Below, piece by piece: positions 10,285 to 18,850 of a DNA stretch of 19,308 nucleotides (its first letter is position 1; every line of letters begins with the position of its first letter). The notes below the pieces were generated by a model. It searched no databases and had not been told where the DNA came from. It saw only the letters and a list, made by a program, of their open reading frames with translations. The DNA comes from Oehlia diaphana (taxonomy: Eukaryota; Glomeromycota; Glomeromycetes; Glomerales; Glomeraceae): positions 26,233 to 45,540 of the forward strand of contig QZLH01000710.1 of the NCBI GenBank assembly GCA_003833135.1. The letters are read 5' to 3'. The position numbers and the translations under genes were made by a program.

Positions 10285-10927
10285 ATTATGAATTTTATTT
10301 AAATTTTTTAATTCATATATATTTCCTATATTATTCATTGTATTCTGTTTTTGAAGTTTCATATTTTAAAATTAAATCATTTGATCATTACGTTCAAAAT
10401 AATAAAATGATTTATCAATTTATTAAATTTAAATATTTAAATTGTATATTAAAATTTTTACTTATATATATTGTAAAATCATTTATTGTATTAATAAAAG
10501 AAGTGTACTATAATTTATCTTGATAATTTGTTAGATATTTAAATATTTAAATCCATATTTCATAATGCTGTAATTTCAATTTGGTAATTCTAACAGCATT
10601 TATAAATAAATTGCAAATGTCATATGATTTTTAATAATATATAATTTGTTTCATTAAGTTATATCTTCCTTGTTTTTGTTTTTACTATATATTCTAAGGA
10701 TTTAAATTTTTTTGATATAAGAAATTTGTTACCCTTATAATTCTAGCTAAATTTACTTATTAAAATACTTGAGTAATATCACATAATCTAACAATTTTAC
10801 TTCTTTTTAAAAACAGGAAAATGTATTACATAAAATTTCAAAAAAAAATATTTTTATATTAACTATTTAATTCTGGCCAAAATTAAAAAATCATATAATA
10901 CTACTGGTGATAATCTATAATACTTTA
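10285..10927. other. NBR1 3' flank, AT-rich
   Basis: Directly after the NBR1 stop; likely contains its 3' UTR and polyadenylation site. A 61-codon open stretch at 10338-10523 is low complexity (K/I/Y/F-rich) and is not credible coding. No other feature seen. Confidence 0.5.
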
Positions 10928-11208
10928 CAGCTGATTGCAAAATTGTGTGACCACCTTATAATTTTTTAGTTTGAAAATTTGATATTTTTTGATTTTTTAA
11001 AAATTAAGTTTAAATACCTATTTTAGTAATGAAATCCATCTTCTAACACTAATATTAGTATAAAATCATATTATTTAGTTCTATTTTTATTTTAAAAAGT
11101 CAAATAAACAAGTTTTAAACTTGATTTTTACTGATTTTTGAAAATTAAAAATATCAAATTTTCAAATTGAAAAACTATAAGATGAACGTATAATTTTGCA
11201 ATTTGCTG
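10928..11208. mobile_element. Tc1/mariner-type MITE, TA-flanked, 281 bp
   Basis: The left end is CAGCTGATTGCAAAATTGTG. The reverse complement of the right end starts CAGCAAATTGCAAAATTATA. The two ends then continue as imperfect inverted repeats for roughly 90-100 bp, sharing CTTATA, TTTGAAAATTTGATATTTTT and AAGTTTAAA. TA lies immediately outside both ends (10926-10927 and 11209-11210), as expected for Tc1/mariner TA duplication. The interior (about 80 bp) has no ORF. It is non-autonomous, and the partner transposase is not in the window. Confidence 0.75.
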
Positions 11209-11363
11209 TAAGTAAATAAATATTTTATATATAAAAATTATATTCAGTTTTATAATAAAAAATAGATATAAAATTAAGGATTTTATAATTTATTATACCT
11301 GCAATATTTTAAATATTTTTTTGTTATTTGTATTACATTTTCTTCTTTTTTTATTTTTTATAT

Positions 11364-12651
11364 CACTAGTCAAAATTGGCAAATATAGCATGCGCTTATA
11401 CTTTATTAATTAATGCCACAAATACTTATAGAGATACACTAGGTGTAACTACAAGTCCTGCAACAAGTGCAAGACTAATAGAATACAAGAACAAATAATC
11501 TTCCAAAAAATACATGCAAAGAAAAGCTAAGACTATAATCCCAACCTGTCTTCGGCAAATATCAAAAGCTACCCTCCTAAATATATTTTAAAATAGGTAG
11601 AATCAACTATACTATACGTAATTTGACTAAATCCTTTCCCTATCCTAGATATAGCCCGAACTACCATTAGTACTATCAAAAATTAAAAAAGTTAACGCTT
11701 CTCCTATTTGACTACATTTCATAGATAACAGACCGATTTTACCAAGGTGCGAAGGGAACTTTTTAGTATAGTGCAGTCCAGCCGATAGAGGAACTTTTTA
11801 GTGTTATGCAATCCCCGAAGGGACACCCACCTTATTTCGAATGATCTCTAAACGGAGGACACCCACTTCATTTCGAACGATCCTCTGACCTAAAATCTAC
11901 CTCGATAAGTCAATTCAATGATAGTCCAACATGTGACCCACTTGATCAGCAATCTACAAAAACTGCGGAACCTAACCTGTCACCCCCTTATCACCTAAGT
12001 AATCGACGATTTTTAAAAAAGTAAGTAACACTAAACCTTCATGTTGATCAAATTTTCCAGCACCCCCCCCCCCCCCCCCCCATCCCCAAAAGAAATAAGA
12101 TTACACCAAAAAAAGTGACTGAGAAAAAACAAAAAACAGAAAAAAGTCATAAACCTCAGGAAAACTCAAAGTGCAATGAGAAAAACCTGAGTAATAAACA
12201 CCAAACATACACCTCAACCCAACAACTTAATAAAGAAAGCAAACCTCCTGTTAAACAGACCACCAACTAGTAAGCCAAAACTTTGGTCGTCAGCTTCTTT
12301 TAAAAGTAACAGTCCAGCTTGAAAACCACTTGGCCAGCTAGATATTAAAGGCGTAGAAACTAAGGTGCAACTACTTTTCCACCTTTTAGAATACCCAGGA
12401 GAACACTCGTATGGAATGGCTATCTTACGTTACAGTTGGTGAGGCCAAAAACTTAGTTTGAAAAAGTGTTCTTGAAACTAAGAAATACAGCCTGAATGAG
12501 GCCTAGGACCGTGTTAGCGACTTTAAAAATGTCGAAAAGCCTTAAGGGTTGAATCGAAAGAAAAAAAGTTCTCATACTTTTCTTCTCATACTTCATGGGA
12601 AAAAATGGGCAAGGAGCTCAACGGGAGAGAGTGCACGTCGATCACTACTGG
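11364..12651 (+). repeat. Left arm (copy A) of a ~3.1-kb inverted repeat
   Basis: Begins CACTAGTCAAAATTGG and ends GTGCACGTCGATCACTACTG. The reverse complement of 13205-14465 matches it along the full length, roughly 90% by eye, including GCATGCGCTTATACTTTATT near the start and GGGAGAGAGTGCAC near the end. Internal tandem duplications occur at about 11750-11890: GGAACTTTTTAGT twice, and GGACACCCAC followed by TTCGAA..GATC twice. No intact ORF. A reading frame on its minus strand (SRTGKGFS...TYSIVDSTYF in the other copies) is frameshifted here at LGG. It is probably a non-autonomous or decayed transposon; I do not recognise the family. Confidence 0.75.
12063..12081 (+). repeat. Poly-C tract, 19 C
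   Basis: Nineteen consecutive C in arm A. The corresponding place in arm C (about 13770-13785) has only short G runs, so the tract expanded or contracted after the arms duplicated. The minus strand is a 19-G run, able to form G-quadruplex and prone to sequencing-length error. Confidence 0.85.
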
Positions 12652-13062
12652 TTAAAATTGGCAAGGCAAACATAGTATGCGCTTATACTTTATTAATTAA
12701 TGCCACAAGATATTTATAGAGACACACTAGGTGTAACTACAAGTCCCGCAACAAGTGCAAGACTAATAGAATACAAGAACAAATAATCTTTCAAAAAATA
12801 CAAGCAAAAAAAAAGCTAAGATTATATCCCAATCTGTCTCCCACAAATATCTAAGGCTACCCCCTAAATATATCTCAAAATAGGTAGAATCGACTATACT
12901 ATACGTAGTCCGACTGAATCCTTTCCCTGTCCTAGACACGGCCCGAACTTTAAACTGAACTACCATTAGTACTATCAAAAATTAAAAAAGTTAATGCTTC
13001 TCCTATTTAACTACATTCCATAGATAACAGACCGATTTCATCAAGATGCGAAGGGAACTTTT
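12643..13062 (+). repeat. Partial direct copy (B) of the arm's 5' part
   Basis: Starts CACTACTGGTTAAAATTGGC and follows arm A from its 5' end (GCGCTTATACTTTATTAATT, ACTAGGTGTAACTACAAGTC) as far as TGCGAAGGGAACTTTT, then breaks off. It lies head-to-tail after copy A. On its minus strand a 71-codon open stretch (12763-12978) contains SRTGKGFSRTTYSI and FEIYLGGSLRYL. The same frame is kept in arm C at 14192-14416 but broken in arm A, so a short peptide may once have been encoded; no family recognised. Confidence 0.7.
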
Positions 13063-13213
13063 ACTGGTCAAAATTGGGGCTATTGGGTATGTATCAAGTA
13101 CCTGATATGTATATAATATATGTAATATATGTGTATGATATTTAACAATACTACACATATTGGATACCCGATATGTGTAGCATAAATGTAAAAAATCGGT
13201 GAGACCAGTAGTG
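13063..13213. repeat. TATCAGG-type dispersed repeat, copy 2, in the loop of the inverted repeat
   Basis: Begins ACTGGTCAAAATTGGGGC and ends GAGACCAGTAGTG. The interior has CAAGTACCTGATATGTATA and GGATACCCGATATGTGTAG, the motif set of the family at 965-1161. Copy B plus this block (12643-13213) is bounded by a perfect 9-bp inverted repeat, CACTACTGG/CCAGTAGTG, which is also where the long arms meet. Confidence 0.6.
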
Positions 13214-14465
13214 ATTGATGTGCACTCTCTCCCATTGGGTTCTTTGCCCATTTTTTTCCATGAAGTATGAAAAGAAAAGTATGAGGACTTTTTGTCTTTC
13301 AGTTCAACCCTTAAGGCTTTTCGATGTTTTTGAAGTCACTACCGCAGTCTTAGGTCTCGTCCGGGTTGTATTTCTTAGTTTTAGGAATACTTTTTCAAAC
13401 TAAGTTTTTGGCCTTACCAACTGTAACGTAAGATGGCCATTCTATACGAGTGTTCTCCTGAGTGTTCTAAAAGGTGGAAAAGTAGTTGCATCTTAGTTTC
13501 TACGCCTTTAATACCTAACTGGTCAAGTGGTTCTCAAGCCAGACCGTTACCTTTGAAAGAAGCTGACGACCAAAGTTTTAGCTTACTAGTTGGTGGTTTG
13601 TTTAACAGGAGGTCTGCTTTCTTTATTAAGTTGTCAGGTTGTGGTGTATGTTTGGTGTTTATTACTCAGGTTTTTCTTGTTGCACTTTGAGTTTTCCTGA
13701 GGTTTATGACTTTTTTCTGCTTTTTGTTTTTTCTCAGTCACTTTTTTTGGTGTAACCTTATTTCTTTTGGGGGATGAGGGTACTGGAAAATTTGATCAAC
13801 ATGGAGGTTTGGTGTTATTTACTTTTTTAAAATCGTTGATCATTCGGATGATAAGGGGGGTGACAGGTTGGGTTCTGCAGTTTTTGTAGATTGCTGATCA
13901 AGTAGGTCACATGTTGGACTATCATTGGATTGACTTATTGAGGTAGATCTTAGGTCAGAGGATCGTTTAAAATGAGGTGGGTATCCTCCATTTAGGGATC
14001 GTTCGTAATGAGGTGGGTGTCCCTTCAGGGATTGCACGACACTAAAAAGTTTCCCTATGCACTACATTAAAAAGTTTTCTTCGTACCTTGGTGAAATCAG
14101 TCTGTTATCCATGAAATGTAATCAAATAGGAGAAGCGTTAACTTTTTTATTTTTGATAGTACTAATGGTAGTTTAGTTTAAAGTTCAAGCCGTGTCTAGG
14201 ACAGGAAAAGGATTCAGTCAGGCTACGTATAGTATAATCAATTCTACCTATTTTGAGATATATTTAGGGGGTAGCCTTAGATATTTGCGGGAGATGGTTG
14301 GGTTTATAATCTTAGCTTTTTCTTGCTTGTATTTTTTGAAAGATTATTTGTTCTTGTATTCTATTAGTCTTGCACTTATTGCGGAACTTGTAGTTACACC
14401 TAGTGTATCTCTATAAGTATCTTGTGGCATTAATTAATAAAGTATAAGCACATGCTATGTTTGCC
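13205..14465 (-). repeat. Right arm (copy C) of the ~3.1-kb inverted repeat
   Basis: Reverse complement of copy A across its length. It starts CCAGTAGTGATTGATGTGCA and ends near GCACATGCTATGTTTGCC. The short open stretches within it (13215-13403, 13433-13690, 13840-14037 minus) have no conserved counterpart in copy A and look non-coding. The exception is 14192-14416, whose first about 35 residues are conserved with copy B. Divergence between the arms (numerous substitutions, the poly-C difference) shows the duplication is not brand new. Confidence 0.75.
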
Positions 14466-14660
14466 TAGAAAATTGGTGATATATCATATAAACATCATAT
14501 ATACATCTTACACATATCAGGTAATCAAATATCAGTGATATATCTTATAGATATCATACATTTAACACACACATATCAGGTAGTAAAATATCAGTGACAT
14601 ATCTTATAGATATCATACATTTAACACATATATATCGGGCAGTAAAATATGTAATATATA
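14466..14660. repeat. TATCAGG-type dispersed repeat, copy 3, with tandem units
   Basis: Contains CACATATCAGGTA and ATATCAGTGA motifs. Two-plus tandem copies of a ~60-bp unit (CTTATAGATATCATACATTT then AACACA..TATC) lie at about 14535-14655. It directly follows arm C. Confidence 0.6.
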
Positions 14661-14934
14661 TTTTTATTGTATATATTTGACAATTTCATATTAAAACTAA
14701 TAGATTTATATCTCTTTTTTTTATTTTTATTTGGGCTAAATGAAATTCAATTTTATTAAAATTTATAAATTTATTTACATAAAAGCAATAATACAAATCT
14801 TACACTATTTGCTACGTAAAATCAAATAAAGTTGAACATAATTATACTATGTAATATGTTAAGTTCTACTAAAAGTAGCAATGATAATAAAATTACCTCT
14901 TTGCTTGTTTTGTTATATCTGTTTATTATTTAAA
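14661..14934. other. AT-rich spacer
   Basis: No gene, repeat or motif that I can support. Confidence 0.5.
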
Positions 14935-15190
14935 AGAAATATTAGTGAAAATATTAGTAAGTATATTAATTATTAGGAGAAAATAAAATGTTAATAAAAA
15001 CGTTAGTGGTAAATATAGAAAATATTAGTAAAAATGTTAGTAGGAAGAAAGAAAAGTTAGTAAAATAGAAAATGTTAATAGGAGAATGTTAATAAAAATA
15101 TGTTAGTAGTATTTCATATTAATAGAAAATGTTAAATGGTAGAAAACATTAGTGGGAGAAAAGAAAAAAAGTATTAGAACGTCAATAGAA
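14935..15190. repeat. Degenerate short-unit minisatellite (AAAATGTTAGTA-like)
   Basis: Variants of AAATATTAGTAA, AAAATGTTAATA and AAATGTTAGTAGG, often followed by GGAGAA or GAAAGAAAA, recur about every 15-20 bp. The GTTAGTA core is also the core of the hairpin in the array at 15990-17165, so the two may be related. Confidence 0.5.
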
Positions 15191-15534
15191 AATGTATATA
15201 TAAAAAGAAAAAAAATAAGCATAATGAAAATATACCTTTATGTTTATTTCTAAAGATAAAAATAAAAAAAAATATATTAATATTATTTCATAATAACTAA
15301 GTAAAGAATTTGTTTTAAATAAAAAGTTTAAGAGAAAGGGTTTTTACAAAAGAAAAAAAAATAAACAAAGTGCGAAATATAAATACTGAAATCATGTGAT
15401 CAATCGCCTGATTACAATAACAAATTCTGATTGGGCATAGATTTTAACCGGATTATTATAATTAATAAAAATCAGTGCATTTATACTTAAAATTTAAATA
15501 ATACAAAACCCTACTTAAATATACCAATTAGTTA
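15191..15534. other. AT-rich spacer with a promoter-like patch
   Basis: No gene seen. The only distinct element is at 15391-15433: ATCATGTGATC followed by CTGATTGGG, the same pair of motifs as at 5951-5974 in opposite order. Confidence 0.4.
15391..15401. promoter_or_regulatory. Recurring palindromic motif ATCAYGYGATC, copy 4
   Basis: Reads ATCATGTGATC, with CTGATTGGG about 25 bp downstream. No gene is evident nearby. Confidence 0.3.
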
Positions 15535-15612
15535 CAAATCAGGTACCTATCGGTAGTCCATTGGTCACCTATCATGCATATACCAGTCAACATGTTAAAT
15601 CACTGATTTTTT
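15535..15612. repeat. Short TATCAGG-type repeat, copy 4
   Basis: Contains AATCAGGTACCTATCGGTA, TTGGTCACCTATCATG, ACCAGTCAACATG and AATCACTGATTTTTT. This is a small fragment of the dispersed family. Confidence 0.4.
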
Positions 15613-15989
15613 ATAATATCAAATAATAAATATTTATTTAGAATCTCCTTCATCCACTCAACTTACAGTTTGTATTATTATCCAAGAATCCATGTCTTTA
15701 ATAAAAATAATAAAAAAAAAGAAAGGGAACATTATTAACATTCTTAATTTTAAAAAAAACTCCTCCTCTCTTTCTATTCTACTTACTATTAGTCCTATTA
15801 CAAAGTCCAATATAACAGTATCCAATAGCCACAAACGAGAGTCTCTAAGGATACAAAAAAAGGGAGCATAAAACTTGCCAAAATTGCCAAACTTTATGGA
15901 ATGGCAAAACCTTTCACATAGTTTCGGCGTAGCTAACACTAATATTCAATAATGTTTTGGCATAGTTTCATGTGTTAGCAGTCCAAGAA
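15613..15989 (-). other. Degenerate left edge of the micro-exon array
   Basis: On the minus strand the first acceptor-like TTTTGTAG ends at 15991. It is followed by GTTCTTGGACTGC, which keeps the TTGGACT core of the array, then sequence no longer in 120-bp register. A 93-codon minus-strand open stretch (15658-15939) crosses this zone; its second half is F/I/K low complexity and I do not believe it is a protein. A further TTAG-bounded block with ATTGGATACTG lies near 15790-15845. Confidence 0.35.
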
Positions 15990-17165
15990 CCTACAAAAGA
16001 AAAAAAAATAAACGTGAAACTCCCCTTCCCCATTTACCTTTCACTAAAGTCCAGTTCGTATAATTTGTCCGGCGTTCTTACAATAAAAGAAAAAATGTAA
16101 CATTAGTAACGTTACTAAGAGAAGTAAATTTCTCTCCCATTAATACCTTCACTCAAAAGTCCAGTTCGTAATTTCGTCTAGCTTTTCTACAAAAAGAAGA
16201 AAGAAACGTTAGAAACGGTTCTTATTTAACACACATAACACACTATACCCACCCAATTTACATCAAGTGTAAGTCTGTCTTCTAAGAGTCTGGCATCCTA
16301 ATCTTACAAAAAAACAAAGAAAGAAACATTAGTACATTTCTTTAATATTCAAAAAACCAATTCCCCTCCCCTATTCCTTACATTATCTAAATTCGGATTC
16401 GTTTTCAAGAGTTCAGCGTTCTAGTCCTACAAAAAAATAAAGAAAGAAATGTTAGTACGTTTCTTTAATATTAAAAAAACAAATTCCCTCCCCTATTCCT
16501 TACTACATTATCCAAATCTGGATTCGTTTCCAAGAGTTCAGCGTCCTAGTCTTACAAAAAAACAAAGAAACGTTAGTATGTTTTCTTTAATATTTAAAAA
16601 ATCAATTATCCTTCCCTATTCCTAACAGTATCCAAGTCCAGATTCGTTTTCAAGAGTCCAGCATCCTAGCCCTACAAAAAAAATAAAGAAAGAAACGTTA
16701 GTACGTTTCTTTAATATTAAAAAAACATTTTCCCCTTTTCCCATTCCTTACATTATCCAAGTCTGGGTTCATTTTCAAGAGTCCAGCATCTTATTCCTAT
16801 AAAAAAAATAAAGAAATGTTAGTACGTTTCTTAATATTAAAAAAATTTCCTCCCATTCCTCCCATTCCTTACATTCCAAGTCTGGGTTCGCTTTCAAAAG
16901 TCCAGCGTCCTAGTTCTACAAAAAAATTAAGAAAGAAACATTTTTAACATTTCTTTAATATTAAAAAAATTACCCTTTCTCTTTCCTTACACACATTCCA
17001 AGTCCAGGTTCGTTTCTAAGAGTCCGGCATCCTAGTTCTACAAAAAAAAATAAGAAACGTTAAAAACGTTTCTTAATTACAAAACATATAACCCCAGTCC
17101 CCTTCTCCCACATTACCTTTATTGGTTTGACGGTTCGTTCTGGTCTCCAAGGTCCGGCGTTCTAC
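15990..17165 (-). repeat. Tandem array of micro-exon-like units, ~120-bp period
   Basis: Ten units on the minus strand have an acceptor (TTTTTGTAG, GTAAG or TATAG), a 39-47-nt block, a GTAAGG-type donor, then a 70-80-nt intron-like spacer. Blocks: 17117-17161, 16991-17037, 16873-16915, 16752-16796, 16627-16671, 16504-16550, 16382-16426, 16262-16302, 16147-16186, 16038-16076. The block core is CTGGACTCTTGAAAACGAA. Most spacers carry the branch-site sequence TACTAAC or a close variant inside GAAACGTACTAACGTTTC, which is a perfect hairpin at 16689-16712 and 17052-17074. The spacer sizes match the real NBR1 introns. All three frames of the blocks are blocked: TAG or TAA at codon 2, TGA after CTCT, and TAA at the end or across the junction. 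A conserved protein is therefore not encoded. It could be a spliced non-coding transcript, a decayed repeat-protein gene, or a satellite that captured splice signals. Confidence 0.65.
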
Positions 17166-17414
17166 AAAAAAATAGGAGTCCGACCTACAAAAAAAAAAAT
17201 AAAAAATGATTTTTTTTTAGTATTGATTTTTATTAGATTATCAACGATCAATAAATGATCAGATCTGCAAAACTATATGTATATCATATGATATACTGCG
17301 CCAAAACGCTGACTGGATTGACTGGATTGATCAGATAATCTGGTCAAATCCAGTATTTATTTTTTTTTTTTTAGAAAAAAAAAATATATTTCATTTTTTA
17401 TTCTCCTCCTTCAG
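17166..17414. other. Central spacer between oppositely oriented micro-exon arrays
   Basis: No ORF. It contains A/T runs, the direct repeat GACTGGATTGACTGGATTGA (about 17320), the palindrome-like ATGTATATCATATGATATAC, and several GATCA sites. The arrays point away from it on both sides, so it could be a bidirectional promoter or simply an inversion breakpoint. I saw no clear starting exon on either side. Confidence 0.35.
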
Positions 17415-17830
17415 AATTTGGCTTAAACGGCTTAGGACGTTTCTTTTACTTTGTTTTTCTAAGGAAACACCTTCCTGGAACTGGATTTCGGCTTGAAGGT
17501 AAGTTAGGAAGAGGGGATTTTGTTTCTTTTTTGTTTTTTTTGTTTATTTATTTTCTAACGTTTCTCTTTATTCTTTTTTATAGACTTTGGCTTCTTGGAT
17601 TATTTGGGATATTGGGTAAGTGTGTGGAGTGGATTCTTTTGAAATTTACTTTGAAGAAACGTACTAATGTTTCTTTTTTTATTCTTTTTGTAGATTTCAG
17701 CTTCCTGGACTATTTGGGATATTGCGTAAATGTGTGGAGAGTTTCAGAATTTACTTTAAAGAAACGTACTAACGTTTCTTTTTTATTGGAATATGGGTAA
17801 GTGTGTAGGGTGGGTTTACTTTAAACAGAC
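17415..17830 (+). repeat. Inverted, shorter part of the micro-exon array
   Basis: The same organisation as 15990-17165 but on the plus strand. Blocks are 17415-17498 (acceptor ccttcag, donor gtaagt), 17584-17615 (tttttatag / gtaagt) and 17694-17725 (ttttgtag / gtaaat). The last two are both 32 nt with the shared core TTGGGATATTG. Hairpin/branch-site sequences GAAACGTACTAATGTTTC (17655-17672) and GAAACGTACTAACGTTTC (17761-17778) precede acceptor-like T-runs. A fourth unit near 17785-17797 lacks its TAG acceptor. Units of 32 nt would shift frame at every splice, so conserved coding is unlikely, although each block alone is open. Confidence 0.55.
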
Positions 17831-17984
17831 ATAATAATTTTATTTGGTTCAAATTAATAAATAATTTTACATTACTATATAATAAACTATAAACTAATGA
17901 ATATATTATGGCTTGAATTAACTGTTAAGAAAAAAAAATTCGGTATAATAAAAAATTATCGTATTGAACGGTAGCCAGATATCC

Positions 17985-18222
17985 GGATTGATGAATGCCT
18001 CTACCGTACTGTATGTCATATATATGACATATTATGCTGAAACATTTCACTTTCACTGATATATAGATGCCTGATATATACCTGATCGACCAGTGTGTAT
18101 CGGTGACATATTGGGTATCTGATATGTACCCGATATATATAAATGCCCGATATGTATCTGATTTGTCACTGATATATAGATGCCCGATATATACCTGATA
18201 GCAAAAATTTTGATCGGTGTAT
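17985..18222 (-). repeat. TATCAGG-type dispersed repeat, copy 5 (two tandem units)
   Basis: On the minus strand it begins at 18222 with CACCGATCAAAATTTTTGC, then CTATCAGGTATATATCGGGC. A second, similar start (CACTGGTCGATCAGGTATAT) lies near 18092. This is the same terminus type as at 1161 and 11364. A perfect palindrome, TGTCATATATATGACA, is at about 18014-18029. The 150 bp before this repeat (17831-17984) hold nothing I can name. Confidence 0.55.
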
Positions 18223-18655
18223 ATATTCTGAGAACTTAAATTTTTTAGTTGTAAAAAATCTATTTTTTACATTCTAATTAAATATTATAAGTTTTTAAAA
18301 TAAAACCCTAAAATTAATAGAAAAAATTGCATTTTTATATTATTATTTTTTTATTTATATATAATTAGTGCTCTACATAAACTGAACCTTACATAGTAAA
18401 TTATATATAAATTGAATGAATTACAGCATCCCAAATTATAATTATGGCATCCCAAAATAATTTGAGTAGTATGTATAAATATATGGATATTTGCTACAAT
18501 GTTTTCAAAGTTTAAGTGGCTGAAGAACTGAAGGATCTAAAGAAGAAAACAAAATTAGTAAAAGAAACAAAAAAAAGTAACAAAAATAATGAAAAAAAAA
18601 TAAAAAAAGTTGGCTAATTATTATCTCTAATTATATACAAATAATACATATATCA
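18223..18655. other. AT-rich spacer
   Basis: Nothing that I can support; A-rich and TA-rich stretches only. Confidence 0.5.
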
Positions 18656-18850
18656 TATATAAATCAGGTACTTATATATATTGTATACTATATTGTATAC
18701 CTATCAGGTACCTGATATATGTATGATATATATATTAGTATCCGATATGTATATGATATGTGTATTATTTATATATAAATTTTATATTTTGAGTATCTGA
18801 TATGTATAAGATATGTGTAGGATAAATCATTTTTTTATCAGTATAGGTGA
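18656..18850. repeat. TATCAGG-type dispersed repeat, copy 6
   Basis: Contains AAATCAGGTAC, a perfect 16-bp palindrome TATCAGGTACCTGATA (18702-18717), GTATCCGATATGTATATGAT and GAGTATCTGATATGTATAAG. The right edge, near TTATCAGTATAGGTGATC, resembles the family's CACCGATC/CACTGGTC ends. Confidence 0.55.

Noticed and set aside
10338..10523. 61-codon ORF after NBR1
   Set aside because: Low-complexity AT-driven K/I/Y/F sequence with no homologue that I can recognise.
11820..11890. tRNA/SINE box-B-like sequences (TTCGAA..GATC, twice)
   Set aside because: No matching A box or cloverleaf around them; they are part of an internal duplication of the arm.
13215..14037. ORFs at 13215-13403, 13433-13690 and 13840-14037 in arm C
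   Set aside because: The frames are not preserved in the homologous arm A, so they are chance openings.
15658..15939. 93-codon minus-strand ORF
   Set aside because: It crosses the degenerate array edge, its second half is F/I/K low complexity, and no family is recognisable.
15990..17165. CRISPR-like regular repeat array
   Set aside because: The period is ~120 bp with the whole unit, not only a short repeat, conserved. The genome is eukaryotic and no cas genes are present.
15990..17165. Repeat-protein gene encoded by the micro-exons
   Set aside because: Frame 1 meets TAG/TAA at codon 2, frame 2 meets TGA after CTCT, and frame 3 meets TAA at the block end or at the junction. Lengths of 39-47 nt also do not keep a frame.
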